A stretch of 64,000 nt of DNA from an uncultured candidate division Zixibacteria bacterium (GTDB lineage Bacteria > Zixibacteria > MSB-5A5 > GN15 > PGXB01). Made by a program: the position numbers and the translations under genes. The stretch spans positions 1 to 64,000 of the forward strand of contig CALAMC010000110.1 in assembly GCA_937925655.1 (NCBI GenBank). The letters run 5' to 3'. Shown here one piece after another: positions 1 to 9,062 of the stretch. The stretch's first letter is position 1; the number at the start of each line of letters is the position of its first letter. Under the pieces are notes generated by a model. It was given only the letters and a program-made list of their open reading frames with translations. It was not told the origin of the DNA and did not search any database.

Positions 1-268
1 AGAAAGCCAGCTTGCCGACAAGTTGATGGGTTTTTTTACTGACCATAACGAAGTCGCTGCGATCGGTCGTCTTTTCCTTGGATCGCTGGCGGGCGGCCAT
101 CTCTTCCGGAGTTGTCAGAGTGACGGGGCGGCAGGTCTGCGAGGAGGGGCCGCATTTCAGAAACCAGGCATAAGTAATTAAATAATCATCGGGGATGGCC
201 GGGCGAAGGTAAATCCGGCGGCCTATCAGATCCGGGGTGGTCGAGATTTTTAATTCGTCACCGTTCAT
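1..268 (-). CDS. GNAT-family N-acetyltransferase, N-terminal part (runs off window)
   Basis: Only the first 89 codons are inside the window; the frame leaves through base 1. The start is the ATG read from 268 to 266. Residues about 16-30 (GRRIYLRPAIPDDY) match the usual opening strand and helix of GNAT enzymes, and the visible end (QLVGKLAF) fits the strand before the acetyl-CoA loop. GNAT enzymes move an acetyl group from acetyl-CoA to an amine; the substrate cannot be told from this part. No clear ribosome-binding site is seen. The next gene, at 422, points away. Confidence 0.7.
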   Translation of the reverse strand, partial: MNGDELKISTTPDLIGRRIYLRPAIPDDYLITYAWFLKCGPSSQTCRPVTLTTPEEMAARQRSKEKTTDRSDFVMVSKKTHQLVGKLAF

Positions 269-421
269 GATACTTGAAAACTGGCTATCACTCCGGCAAG
301 GAGGTATTACAATTATGGGCAGGGTTAAAATAATGCAAAATTTGTAAATTCCAATAAAGTTATTTGAACTCAACAATTAAAATATATATTGGCTCAAAAC
401 AACGGGTAAAGAATCGTAATA

Positions 422-802
422 ATGAATATGAATGCAGTGATTTGGTTTGCGAAGTATCATCTTCCGGCGATTTTGTATGCGGCGTTGATTATAGCCGTAT
501 CTTCGATGCCGAATCTTCATGCCGGAGCCATCAATGTCCCCGGACTGGATAAGGCGGCGCATTTTGCGGAGTATGCCATATTTTCGGTTCTGGTATTCAG
601 GTCGTTTGCCAATATTTCATCCCGGATGCATATAAATTACACCTTTCTTTTAAGTCTATTGTTTATTTCGATTTTTGCTATAATAGATGAGTTTTATCAG
701 CGCTACATTCCCGGCCGTGATTCCGACGTGTTAGATATTATTTTCGATCTTCTGGGTTCAATATTGATATTATTTGTTCTCTGGCGGTTGGCCAAAAGGT
801 AA
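422..802 (+). CDS. VanZ-like small membrane protein
   Basis: A 126-residue protein with about four hydrophobic segments. It has the VanZ-family pattern: a first segment ending in a conserved Ser, DKAAHFAEYAIFSVL at about residue 44, then DEFYQRYIPGRDSDVLDI at about residue 88, and a last helix. VanZ of enterococci gives low teicoplanin resistance; most family members have no known function. Start ATG 422 or ATG 428 cannot be told apart, as neither has a clear Shine-Dalgarno. It stands alone between divergent and downstream units. Family call is firm, function open. Confidence 0.85.
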   Translation: MNMNAVIWFAKYHLPAILYAALIIAVSSMPNLHAGAINVPGLDKAAHFAEYAIFSVLVFRSFANISSRMHINYTFLLSLLFISIFAIIDEFYQRYIPGRDSDVLDIIFDLLGSILILFVLWRLAKR

Positions 803-1160
803 AAAGCGGAATCATGACAGAGATTTGCCGCAAATATGCAATAATTTGCCTATCCTGTTGGCGCTATTTAACTTGACAATTCGGCTCATATTATTATACT
901 ATTGTTGCTGACTTATAAGGGGTTAGCGGTTTGGGAGGGGGGTGGAAGAAAGTCTTCGGTACTTGCTTTGCTGCCATAAAATATGAGTAATAGCGAGGTT
1001 GGAGTTTAAATTGGTGTGAAGGGATAAGCTTTGTATTTTACTCATAGGCGACTAATAAAATCTTTACAATTATATGATATCTAAATGACTTATCCTTTTA
1101 CCGCCAGATAAGGGATAGATGGATATTCGTTATTATTTACAACATAATAAGGAGCGTATT
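803..1160 (+). other. Intergenic region / long leader before the giant secreted protein gene
   Basis: 358 bases without a convincing gene. It holds a good promoter (873-900) and so a predicted leader of about 250 nt. Short inverted repeats are present, for instance GAAG/CTTC near 947-959 and TATCCTT/AAGGGATA near 1093-1119. I recognise no known riboswitch. Confidence 0.5.
873..900 (+). promoter_or_regulatory. Sigma70-like promoter for the giant secreted protein
   Basis: TTGACA at 873-878 and TATACT at 895-900 are separated by 16 bp. Predicted transcription start is near 907, leaving a leader of about 250 nt to the chosen start codon at 1161. Confidence 0.65.
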
Positions 1161-4100
1161 ATGCGAGGTACGATTCTGAAGTACGTATTGGCTCTTGTTT
1201 TCGTATTTGCGACAAGCGCCGGTGCGGCTAACGTTTTTATTGACGCCGAAGTCACGTCATCTGGGGCCAATCCCGAAGTCGTGGAAATGGGCGATAATTT
1301 CACGATTGATATTTACATGCAAAATTCTTCGGGTCTTACTATTAATGGTTACAGCAGCACGTGGACGATTTTCAGTCCAACTGGCACTAGCGTGACGTAC
1401 ACCGACCTTGGTGGCGCCATGTATGGAATGCCGAGTATGATTATGGGTTATAACGGCTGGCTTCCATCGTATACCCCAGGGGCTTTTTACTGGACGACCA
1501 TGAACGCCTATACCATGTTTAATATGGATGGCGCGTTGCCGGACACATTCAATCATACCACGATTTCGTTAACGGGCTGGCCGGCATCGGACAACACCCG
1601 TAAACTTCGGTTTAAAATAGGCATGAACAGCGCGCAGGCGGGAACAATTTGTATTGATTCCATTAACTATGCGCCGAATAATACGTTTGATTGGCTTTGG
1701 GCGCAGAGTGCCGAATGGGTGGGCAATGCCTTCTGCTTTAATGTCATAGACCCCAATGCCCCGCAGAATGACCCGCCGGTGCTGGGTGCGATTGGCAACA
1801 AAACGGTGGCCGAAGGCGCGACGCTGGTTATTGAGCTTACCGCCACCGACCCCAATGCTCTGGATACATTAGGTTTTTCGTATGAACCTGCTCTTGCCAA
1901 TGCCACCCTGGTCAACAATACCCACGGTGATCGTACGGCGACCTTTACATTCAGTCCCAATTATACTCAAGCCGGTTCCTACCCGGTAACCTTTACGGTT
2001 TCCGATGGAACCGAGACCGACAGTGAAGCGATAACGATCACGGTCACTAATACGAATCGGGCTCCGGTGCTGGCGGCGATCGGGAATAAATCGGTAGATG
2101 AAGGCGCCAGCCTGGTCATTAACCTGACCGCGACTGACGCTGACGGTGACGGTCTTGTTTTTGGAGTCACTCCGGCCATTGCCAATGCCAATCTGGTGGA
2201 TCATGGCAATGGTTCGGCGACCTATACTTTTAATCCCGATTATACTCAAGCGGGGTCATACCCGGTGACATTTTCGGTCACGGACGGTACCGACTCCGAT
2301 TCGGAACCGATAACCATCACGGTTTTCGATGTCAATCAACCGCCGGTTCTGGCCGCTATCGGCAACAGGAATGTAGCCGAGGGTGCCATGCTAACCATAA
2401 ATCTATCGGCCACGGACGGAGACGGTGATAATCTGGCGTTCGATGTTGATCCGATTTTGGCCAATGCTACTCTGACCGATAACGGTAACGGCACGGCCGT
2501 CTATGAGTTCACGCCCGATTATACTCAAGCGGGTGATTATACGGTTGAATTTTCGGTCACCGACGGTACCAATACCGATGCCGAAACAATCACGATTACC
2601 GTGACCAATACCAACCGGGCTCCCGAATTGGCCGCAATCGGCAATAAGATCGTGGCGGAGGGGGGTACGCTGATAATTGATCTTACGGCATCTGACCCCG
2701 ACGGTGAGGATCTTACCTTCGCGGTTGATCCATCGGTTCCAAATGCAAATCTTGTTAATAATTTCGATAATTCGGCGACATACACATTTAATCCCGATTA
2801 TGATCAGGCGGGTGATATAGTCGTCACGTTTTCGGTGACAGATGGTGATCTTGAAGATGATGAAACGATAACGATCACCGTCACCAATACCAATCAGGCT
2901 CCGGTTTTGTCGCCGATCGGCCCGCAGGGGGTTGAGGTCGGGGACATGCTGGCGTTTCCAATAAGCGCGACCGACCCGGATGGAACGATCCCGACCCTTC
3001 ATGCGGAGCAGCTCCCGGACAATGCCAGTTTTGATGATAATCTGGACGGAACCGGATTTTTCTCGTTCACGCCGGAGGCCTCGCAGGTCGGCCAGCACGA
3101 GGTTCGCTTCTATGCCGATGATGGTTCTTTGATTGACGAAGAGTATGTCATTATTACGGTAACCATGGGCAATGTGGCGCCGGTTCTGGATCCAATCGGA
3201 GACAGAAGCGTCGCCGAAGGGGACCAGTTGATAATCGAACTTAGCGCCTTTGATGGTAATGGTGATAATTTGTCATTTTCGGTCAATCCGGTGTTGTTGA
3301 ATGCGGTGCTAAATGACCATGGTGATGGCACGGCGACATATACTTTCAATCCGGACTTTACGCAAGCCGGGGTATATCCCGTGACGTTTTCCGTGACCGA
3401 TGGTATTCTTGGTGATAATGAGACGATAGAGATAACGGTTATCAACGTAAACCGGGCGCCGGTGGCGGTTGAGGCCGAACCGATGACGGTGGATGAAGGC
3501 GGGACTCTTAATTTCACGTTTGAGGCTACGGATCCGGACGGCGACCCGCTGTTTTTGAGCGCCGAGGATGCCCCGGTCAATTCCGACTTCAATGATAACG
3601 GTGACGGCACCGGCGACTTTGTCTTCAATCCGGATTTCCAGCAGGCCGGAGTCTATGTTATCCGGTTCATTGCCACCGACGGTTCTTTGAGCGACGAAAT
3701 TGAGTTGGAAGTAACGGTCACTGACGTGCCGCAACCGCCCGTGCTGGCGGCCATTGGCGATCAGTCTGTTATGGAAGGTGAGACCTTAATACTGTTGATT
3801 TCGGCGACCGACCTTGATGGCGATATATTGATTTATTCGGTGGATCCGGAATTGCCCAACGCCACATTCACCAATAACCATGATAATACTTATTCATATA
3901 TTTTTACGCCCGCAAGTGATCAGCAGGGCGAATATGAAGTGACGTTTTCGGTGACCGACGGTATTTTCACCGATGAAGAAACAATCACGATTACGGTAAT
4001 CGACGTCGTTCCGATTGTGGTCAAGACCAATCCGACCGTTTTCGACGTCACTTTGACCGAGGGCCAGTCGGCCAGTTTCGGTCTAAACGTTTTCGAGGAA

Positions 4101-6530
4101 TTCGCTCGTAACGTTGATTTCACCATTTCCGAGAATGTCGGTTGGATTAATATCATTCCGTCGTCGTCGCCGTATTATACTACGCCGATGACGTTCAATA
4201 TCAATATTAATACCATCGGTCTGGCGGCGGGCGATTACAATGCCGACATAACCATTTCGGAATATTCCGATCTTAAGCAGTTCGACGAAGTGATTGTTCC
4301 GGTTAATCTGACAGTTAAGGCCTTGAGCACGCAGCCGGATTCGGTCTGGATTTCGGCGGTGCCCGGTATTCCCGGAAATGACGCGATTGTTCCGGTTTAT
4401 TTCAAGACCGAAACGATGCTGACGGCTATCAATCTGCCAATAACCTGGAATTCCAATCATCTGGTTTTGAATGCCGTAACTTTTGACGGCACCCTGATGA
4501 GCGGTTATGACACCAAATCGGTGACGATAAACAATGCCTCTCGGCGGGCGATGATCACGATTGCGCCGATATTCAACGGCCCGATTCTTCCGGGTCGCGG
4601 GATGATGGCCAAGTTGCACTTCTCGATTCTGGAAACGGCGATTCCGTCGTTCGTGAATATTGACACGACGACTATTATTCCGGGCGGTGGTTTGGCTTTT
4701 GTCGATGAATATTATAATATGATCACCCCGACTTTTATCAAGGGGACGGTGATTATCGGTTCCGATGACGCCTTCGTCTGCGGCCGGGTAATCGATATAT
4801 ACGGCAATGAAATCGAGGGTGCCACGGTCGAATTCTGGAATGAATTCCCGGCCGGGGCGCTGATTTCAACGCATACGAGCGATGTCAATGGCCAGTTCGC
4901 CTGTGAAAGCGAATCGATTTTTCCGTTTGATGCCTATGCCTACAAAGAAGGCTATTATCCGGGCATACTGGAAGATATCCAGATCAGTGACATCGGCTTT
5001 GATATTGTGCTGACCCCGGTCGATATGCCGGTCGGATCGCCATACTGGGTTACATTCTATTGCGATAATAACACCTATTACAATGTTCCGCTTCCGGTAG
5101 GTGCGGTGGTCGACGCCTATGATCCCGACGGCGTTCATTGCGGCACGGTTTATGTCACCGAGCCGGGTAAATTCACGCTGGCGGTTTTCGGTGATTTGAT
5201 CTACACCATTGAGGATGAAGGCGCCGAAGCGGGCGAAACCATCGATTTGTTCATTAATGGCCTTCCGGCCAAGAGTATGGGCAATAATGTCTGGACCGCC
5301 CATGGCGACCGCATCGAGGTCTGTCTCGATCTGGAATCGACCGAGGATCGGTTTATCACGCTTCGTTCCGGCTGGAATCTGATTTCCTGGAATGTCGATA
5401 CGCCGATTGACGATATCGAACTGGTATTGCAGCCGATTTACAGCTGTATTGACGTGGTTCTTGGGTTTGACAAGGGCGGATATACATACGATCCGGCTCT
5501 GCTTGAGTTCTCGACTTTATGGGAAGTCGATCATATGCACGGCTACTGGGTTAAGATCAAGGACGGCTGTGGCCCGACCGTAAATCTGCCCGTCACGGGC
5601 GTGCCGGTATCCGCCACGACGCCGATTATGTTAAACAAGGGCTGGAACCTCGTGTCCTATCTGCCCAATGAGTCGGATACGGTCACGCACGCTTTGAGTT
5701 CGGTCAATGATAATCTCATTATCGCTCTGGGTTACGACGGCGTCCCGATGACGTATGACCCCGACCTGGCGAATTATTACTGGACGTTACAGCACCTGTC
5801 TCCGGGTTTTGGTTACTGGCTTAAAATGGTTGTGCCCGATGTCCTGATTTATCCCGGGGCCGGTCCGACCGTGTATGCCCGTCAGCCGTTTGCCTTTGCC
5901 AAGGCGGCGACAATGGATGAGGTTTCGACCAGCCGCGTGTGGATGAATCTTTATTCTCATGAGTTGGTACTGGATAACGAAATTGTTGCGACCGGCACCG
6001 AGGTGCTGGCGATGACCGCCGATAACCGAGTGGTCGGACGCGCCGTGGTTCGTGAAGGCGGCAAGTTCGGCTTCATGGCCGTTTATGGCGACGACCCCAT
6101 GACCGAGGAATCGGAAGGTCTGGCTTCGGGCGAGATGTTTTATCTCGTTGTCGACGGCGTCCGTACGGCAGAAACGTTTGCCTGGTCTCAGCCGGGTGCC
6201 AGCGAAGAAGTATTCTCCTTGAGCTCTTCCAGCGGCGAACCTCTGGTTCCGGCTTCATATTCGTTGTCCCAGAACTACCCGAACCCGTTCAACCCGACGA
6301 CCAATATAGTCTTCTCGGTTCCGTCGGCAATGCATGTGACGGTCGAGGTGTACAACATTCTGGGCAAGAAAGTGGCGACGGTTTTCGATAACCTGGCCAA
6401 TGCCGGGGAGAATATCGTCACCTGGAATGGCACCGATCAGAGCGGCAATAACGTTGCTTCCGGTGTTTATTTCTACCGGATGCAGGCCGACGATTATATC
6501 GAATCACGCAAAATGGTTTTGATGAAGTAA
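1161..6530 (+). CDS. Giant secreted multidomain repeat protein with T9SS-type C-terminal sorting domain
   Basis: 1,789 residues. ATG 1161 is chosen over the in-frame ATG 1119 because AAGGAG lies at 1149-1154 and the signal peptide then starts cleanly (MRGTILKYVLALVFVFATSAGA). Domains in order: unassigned N-terminal region to about 200; eight cadherin/Ig-like repeats of about 93 residues (203-950); a BACON-like stretch (950-1053); a cohesin-like beta domain (1058-1200); a carboxypeptidase-regulatory-like domain (1205-1285); an unnamed module (about 1295-1390); two GWNLIS/GWNLVS units (about 1400 and 1490); a second copy of the unnamed module (about 1594-1675); and a C-terminal YPNPFNP domain (from about 1699) ending in SRKMVLMK. 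Probably a surface or secreted adhesion/scaffold protein exported by T9SS. No catalytic domain is seen. The next gene shares two of its modules. Confidence 0.85.
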   Translation: MRGTILKYVLALVFVFATSAGAANVFIDAEVTSSGANPEVVEMGDNFTIDIYMQNSSGLTINGYSSTWTIFSPTGTSVTYTDLGGAMYGMPSMIMGYNGWLPSYTPGAFYWTTMNAYTMFNMDGALPDTFNHTTISLTGWPASDNTRKLRFKIGMNSAQAGTICIDSINYAPNNTFDWLWAQSAEWVGNAFCFNVIDPNAPQNDPPVLGAIGNKTVAEGATLVIELTATDPNALDTLGFSYEPALANATLVNNTHGDRTATFTFSPNYTQAGSYPVTFTVSDGTETDSEAITITVTNTNRAPVLAAIGNKSVDEGASLVINLTATDADGDGLVFGVTPAIANANLVDHGNGSATYTFNPDYTQAGSYPVTFSVTDGTDSDSEPITITVFDVNQPPVLAAIGNRNVAEGAMLTINLSATDGDGDNLAFDVDPILANATLTDNGNGTAVYEFTPDYTQAGDYTVEFSVTDGTNTDAETITITVTNTNRAPELAAIGNKIVAEGGTLIIDLTASDPDGEDLTFAVDPSVPNANLVNNFDNSATYTFNPDYDQAGDIVVTFSVTDGDLEDDETITITVTNTNQAPVLSPIGPQGVEVGDMLAFPISATDPDGTIPTLHAEQLPDNASFDDNLDGTGFFSFTPEASQVGQHEVRFYADDGSLIDEEYVIITVTMGNVAPVLDPIGDRSVAEGDQLIIELSAFDGNGDNLSFSVNPVLLNAVLNDHGDGTATYTFNPDFTQAGVYPVTFSVTDGILGDNETIEITVINVNRAPVAVEAEPMTVDEGGTLNFTFEATDPDGDPLFLSAEDAPVNSDFNDNGDGTGDFVFNPDFQQAGVYVIRFIATDGSLSDEIELEVTVTDVPQPPVLAAIGDQSVMEGETLILLISATDLDGDILIYSVDPELPNATFTNNHDNTYSYIFTPASDQQGEYEVTFSVTDGIFTDEETITITVIDVVPIVVKTNPTVFDVTLTEGQSASFGLNVFEEFARNVDFTISENVGWINIIPSSSPYYTTPMTFNININTIGLAAGDYNADITISEYSDLKQFDEVIVPVNLTVKALSTQPDSVWISAVPGIPGNDAIVPVYFKTETMLTAINLPITWNSNHLVLNAVTFDGTLMSGYDTKSVTINNASRRAMITIAPIFNGPILPGRGMMAKLHFSILETAIPSFVNIDTTTIIPGGGLAFVDEYYNMITPTFIKGTVIIGSDDAFVCGRVIDIYGNEIEGATVEFWNEFPAGALISTHTSDVNGQFACESESIFPFDAYAYKEGYYPGILEDIQISDIGFDIVLTPVDMPVGSPYWVTFYCDNNTYYNVPLPVGAVVDAYDPDGVHCGTVYVTEPGKFTLAVFGDLIYTIEDEGAEAGETIDLFINGLPAKSMGNNVWTAHGDRIEVCLDLESTEDRFITLRSGWNLISWNVDTPIDDIELVLQPIYSCIDVVLGFDKGGYTYDPALLEFSTLWEVDHMHGYWVKIKDGCGPTVNLPVTGVPVSATTPIMLNKGWNLVSYLPNESDTVTHALSSVNDNLIIALGYDGVPMTYDPDLANYYWTLQHLSPGFGYWLKMVVPDVLIYPGAGPTVYARQPFAFAKAATMDEVSTSRVWMNLYSHELVLDNEIVATGTEVLAMTADNRVVGRAVVREGGKFGFMAVYGDDPMTEESEGLASGEMFYLVVDGVRTAETFAWSQPGASEEVFSLSSSSGEPLVPASYSLSQNYPNPFNPTTNIVFSVPSAMHVTVEVYNILGKKVATVFDNLANAGENIVTWNGTDQSGNNVASGVYFYRMQADDYIESRKMVLMK
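1767..4008 (+). repeat. Eight tandem cadherin/Ig-like repeats (protein and DNA level)
   Basis: Units begin with N-x-[AP]-P-V-L-x-x-I-G and carry EG-x-x-L, ATD-x-[DN]GD, FNPDYTQAG and V-T-[FV]-S-V-[TS]DG. Period is about 280 bp. Parts are nearly identical at DNA level, for example the cccgattatactcaagc motif near 2237 and 2515, and a close copy near 1958, which points to recent duplication. Confidence 0.85.
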
Positions 6531-6595
6531 ATTAAAAACCCGATTCTTAAGCCGGTCGCTCCGAATACGGGCGGCCGGCGAAGGAAGGTGAAATA

Positions 6596-7615
6596 GTGAT
6601 ATCGAAAATACCCAAAATACTGATAGCGATGGTGCTGACGGCAGTTTTTGTTTTGCCGGTGGCGGCCGAACAGAATGCCTTCCCGGTGTGGACCGATTTT
6701 TATGGGGATGCGTCGCTTTATAACGGCCAACCATTGCCGGTCGGTTCGATTGTCGAAGCCTTTGATACCCAGGGAACTCTGTGTGGAAAGTTTGTAGTCC
6801 ACACATATGGGAAATACGGTCTTCTGGGAGTATTCGGTGATGAGTCCGATACTGATGAAGACGAAGGCGCCGTGCCCGGAGAAACTATTGCTTTTAAAAT
6901 CAACGGCCGTAATGCCACCGCTTTGGGTCCACAAGATCCTATCTGGCAGGGGATGGGCGCGGTTTTAAATGTCAATCTCTCGGCCAATGCGCTGGTGGGA
7001 ATCGAAGCGGTAGAATTTCCGTCGGACCAGTATTCCGCGCCCGGGGAAACGGTTCATTTCACGGTTTTATTTCGCAATACCGGTGAAGGCACTGATTTCT
7101 ACCGGATTGAAGGGGTTTCGTCCAACGGCTGGATTGTCAAACCGCAGTCGGATTTGGTTTATGTCGGACCGATGGAAGTCGGGAGTATTGGCATTGACCT
7201 GGTAGTGCCGCCTCTGGCTCCCAATAATATAACCGATGAGCTGACTTTCACGGTTCGTTCCGGTGTCGATCCAACCGTGACACTTGCGGGCGATGTTACC
7301 ACATTCGTGGTTACGTCGTCGGCTCCGGGCGGCGATGATCCGCTGGTGCCTCATGGATTCATGCTGCATCAGAATTACCCCAACCCGTTTAACCCGATAA
7401 CGACTATTGCGTTTGAGTTACCGGAGCGTTCTGAAGTAACGCTTGAAGTGTTTAATTTGCTGGGTCAATCGGTGGATAGATTCGAATTAGGCCAGCTTAA
7501 TGCCGGGCCGAATTCGTTCACGTATGACGCCGGGGCTATTCCCAGCGGCGTTTATTTTTACAGTGTTGAATCCGGGAAGAATAAAGCCACCATGAAAATG
7601 GTATTGTTAAAATAA
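6596..7615 (+). CDS. Secreted protein with T9SS-type sorting domain, paralogue of parts of the upstream giant protein
   Basis: 339 residues. Starts with GTG 6596, set by GGAAGG at 6583-6588; the signal peptide ends near residue 25. Residues about 30-120 repeat the unnamed module of the upstream protein (LPVGSIVEAFD, then GKYGLLGVFGDES, DEDEGAVPGET). A middle beta domain (about 125-235) resembles NEW3/CARDB-type bacterial Ig folds (PGETVHFTVLFRNTGEG). The C-terminus has QNYPNPFNPITTI and ends KMVLLK, a T9SS type A-like sorting domain. It lies 65 bp after the giant gene and is followed by a terminator, so the two probably form one transcript. Function unknown; likely surface-exposed or secreted. 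Confidence 0.85.
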   Translation: MISKIPKILIAMVLTAVFVLPVAAEQNAFPVWTDFYGDASLYNGQPLPVGSIVEAFDTQGTLCGKFVVHTYGKYGLLGVFGDESDTDEDEGAVPGETIAFKINGRNATALGPQDPIWQGMGAVLNVNLSANALVGIEAVEFPSDQYSAPGETVHFTVLFRNTGEGTDFYRIEGVSSNGWIVKPQSDLVYVGPMEVGSIGIDLVVPPLAPNNITDELTFTVRSGVDPTVTLAGDVTTFVVTSSAPGGDDPLVPHGFMLHQNYPNPFNPITTIAFELPERSEVTLEVFNLLGQSVDRFELGQLNAGPNSFTYDAGAIPSGVYFYSVESGKNKATMKMVLLK

Positions 7616-7637
7616 ACCCGATACGCTCTTATGTTGG

Positions 7638-7665
7638 ACCCCCTGCCGGTGCGGGGGGTTTTTTT
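7638..7665 (+). terminator. Rho-independent terminator
   Basis: ACCCCC (7638-7643) pairs with GGGGGT (7654-7659), followed by a T run to 7665. It closes the two-gene secreted-protein unit. Confidence 0.85.
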
Positions 7666-7681
7666 ATGATAAAATTTTTAT

Positions 7682-7711
7682 TTGCAATATATTATGAAAG
7701 TTTCTTATAAT
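7682..7711 (+). promoter_or_regulatory. Sigma70-like promoter for the PP2C phosphatase
   Basis: TTGCAA (7682-7687) and TATAAT (7706-7711) with an 18 bp spacer. The predicted start is about 27 nt before the TTG start codon. Confidence 0.6.
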
Positions 7712-7744
7712 TTTTGTGTCGTGTAAAAATACTTAGAGGTTGTT

Positions 7745-8746
7745 TTGAGTCTGCAAATAACGGCTGCTGGAAATACCAATATCGGACTGGTACGAACGCA
7801 AAACGAGGATTATCTGTTTCTGGACCCGGACAACGACCTGTATGTGGTTTGTGACGGGATGGGTGGCCACAAGGCCGGTGAGGTGGCTTCGCGGGAAGCC
7901 TGCAATATTATCCATTATAGTTTCACCGATTTGCAGGCGATGTTAGCCGAAGACGTCATTCTGGGGTTGCCGGCCAATTTGCCGTCGCGCGGGAGTCTTT
8001 TGGTTCAGGCCATTCGCCTGGCCAATCGAAGTGTGTATCGGCGTTCGCGGTCGCACAGCGATTTTTCCGGTATGGGCACGACCGTGGTGGCCATGGCTTT
8101 TCAGGACAAGCGGGTATGTATCGCACATGTCGGCGACAGCCGTGCTTATCGCCTGACCGATACGACCCTGATTCCTCTGACGACCGACCATTCCTGGGTT
8201 TGCGAGTTGCAGAAAAACGGACAGGTGAGTGAAAAGGAAGCCTCGCAAATGGTCAACCGCAACGTGATTACCCGGGCGCTGGGCATAAGCGAAAGAGTCG
8301 ATATCGATTTCCGAGCGAGTCGAGTCAGCAAAGGGGACATTTACATATTATGCACCGACGGCTTATGCGGATTTGTCGATGACGAGGATATTTTTTCGGT
8401 GGCGTCGGCGTGCGGTAGAGATGTCAATAAAATCGCCGCTCAATTGGTCAAGCTGGCCAATGAACGCGGTGGGCAGGATAACGTCACGGTTCTGGCGGCG
8501 CGGGTGGATCTGGTTGACAGCGGCGATGGTCCCGAGGAGATTGCGCCGATTACCATTTCCGGGGAAAGTGAAGAAGCCCTGTTCCGCGAAAATGAAATTC
8601 TGGATTCATTCAAAAAGCCTTCGGAAGCCGCCGAAGATATTCCCTCGCCGAAGGCCGCGCATGACCGAGCTTTTCCGCTCTGGCTAATATTTTTGATATT
8701 TATCGCTATCGCCGTTGCATTTATATATTTCGCGAATATTAAATAG
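7745..8746 (+). CDS. PP2C-family Ser/Thr protein phosphatase with C-terminal membrane anchor
   Basis: 333 residues from a TTG start, supported by AGAGGT just upstream. All PP2C metal-site motifs are present: RTQNEDYLFLD (about 17-27), CDGMGGHKAGEVAS (about 37-50), GMGTTVV, HVGDSRAYRL, CTDGLCGFVDD and GGQDNVTVL. The catalytic domain ends near 250. A charged linker and one transmembrane helix (about 308-331) follow, so the enzyme probably faces the cytosol on the inner membrane. It removes phosphate from Ser/Thr of proteins phosphorylated by Hanks-type kinases. Such a kinase is at 32235-34700 with FHA proteins, but linkage is only functional inference. It has its own promoter. Confidence 0.93.
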   Translation: MSLQITAAGNTNIGLVRTQNEDYLFLDPDNDLYVVCDGMGGHKAGEVASREACNIIHYSFTDLQAMLAEDVILGLPANLPSRGSLLVQAIRLANRSVYRRSRSHSDFSGMGTTVVAMAFQDKRVCIAHVGDSRAYRLTDTTLIPLTTDHSWVCELQKNGQVSEKEASQMVNRNVITRALGISERVDIDFRASRVSKGDIYILCTDGLCGFVDDEDIFSVASACGRDVNKIAAQLVKLANERGGQDNVTVLAARVDLVDSGDGPEEIAPITISGESEEALFRENEILDSFKKPSEAAEDIPSPKAAHDRAFPLWLIFLIFIAIAVAFIYFANIK

Positions 8747-8802
8747 CCGACGATTCACTTGCCCCTGTTTAAAACTACCGAGATTAAGGGGATTAATTTT
8801 GA

Positions 8803-8831
8803 TTGACATTTGCCGAATTTGACCATATTAA
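8803..8831 (+). promoter_or_regulatory. Sigma70-like promoter for tRNA-Arg
   Basis: TTGACA (8803-8808) and TATTAA (8826-8831) with a 17 bp spacer, ending about 18 bp before the tRNA. Confidence 0.6.
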
Positions 8832-8849
8832 TAGACCGTTGCAACGAAT

Positions 8850-8923
8850 GCGCCCATAGCTCAATTGGATAGAGCGTCTGGCTACGGACCAGAAGGTTGG
8901 GGGTTCGATTCCTCCTGGGCGTG
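8850..8923 (+). tRNA. tRNA-Arg (anticodon ACG)
   Basis: A full cloverleaf of 74 nt can be drawn: acceptor GCGCCCA/TGGGCGT, D-arm GCTC/GAGC, anticodon stem TCTGG/CCAGA with loop CTACGGA (anticodon ACG, read as inosine after TadA editing, decoding CGN), and T-arm GGGGG/CCTCC with loop TTCGATT. The first acceptor pair is G-U and CCA is not encoded. A T-rich run follows directly (8924-8940) and may end transcription. Confidence 0.95.
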
Positions 8924-9024
8924 TTTTTTTTATTTTTTTTGAGTCGTTTTCGGCCGATCTTTTTTCAAGTAATCAAGCAATATCGATTACCCGGGTTGAG
9001 GTATTTGCCGATTTGTACGGGCTA

Positions 9025-9053
9025 TTGCGTTTTTTGTCGTCGGGCTTTATCAT
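9025..9053 (+). promoter_or_regulatory. Promoter placed for a near-leaderless lipoate-transferase mRNA
   Basis: TTGCGT (9025-9030) and TATCAT (9048-9053), spacer 17. The predicted transcript begins near 9060, about 3 nt before ATG 9063. Confidence 0.5.
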
Positions 9054-9062
9054 AGCCGGTAA

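Noticed and set aside
1119..1160. Upstream ATG extending the giant secreted protein by 14 residues
   Set aside because: It would put a charged stretch before the signal peptide and ignores the AAGGAG placed correctly for ATG 1161.
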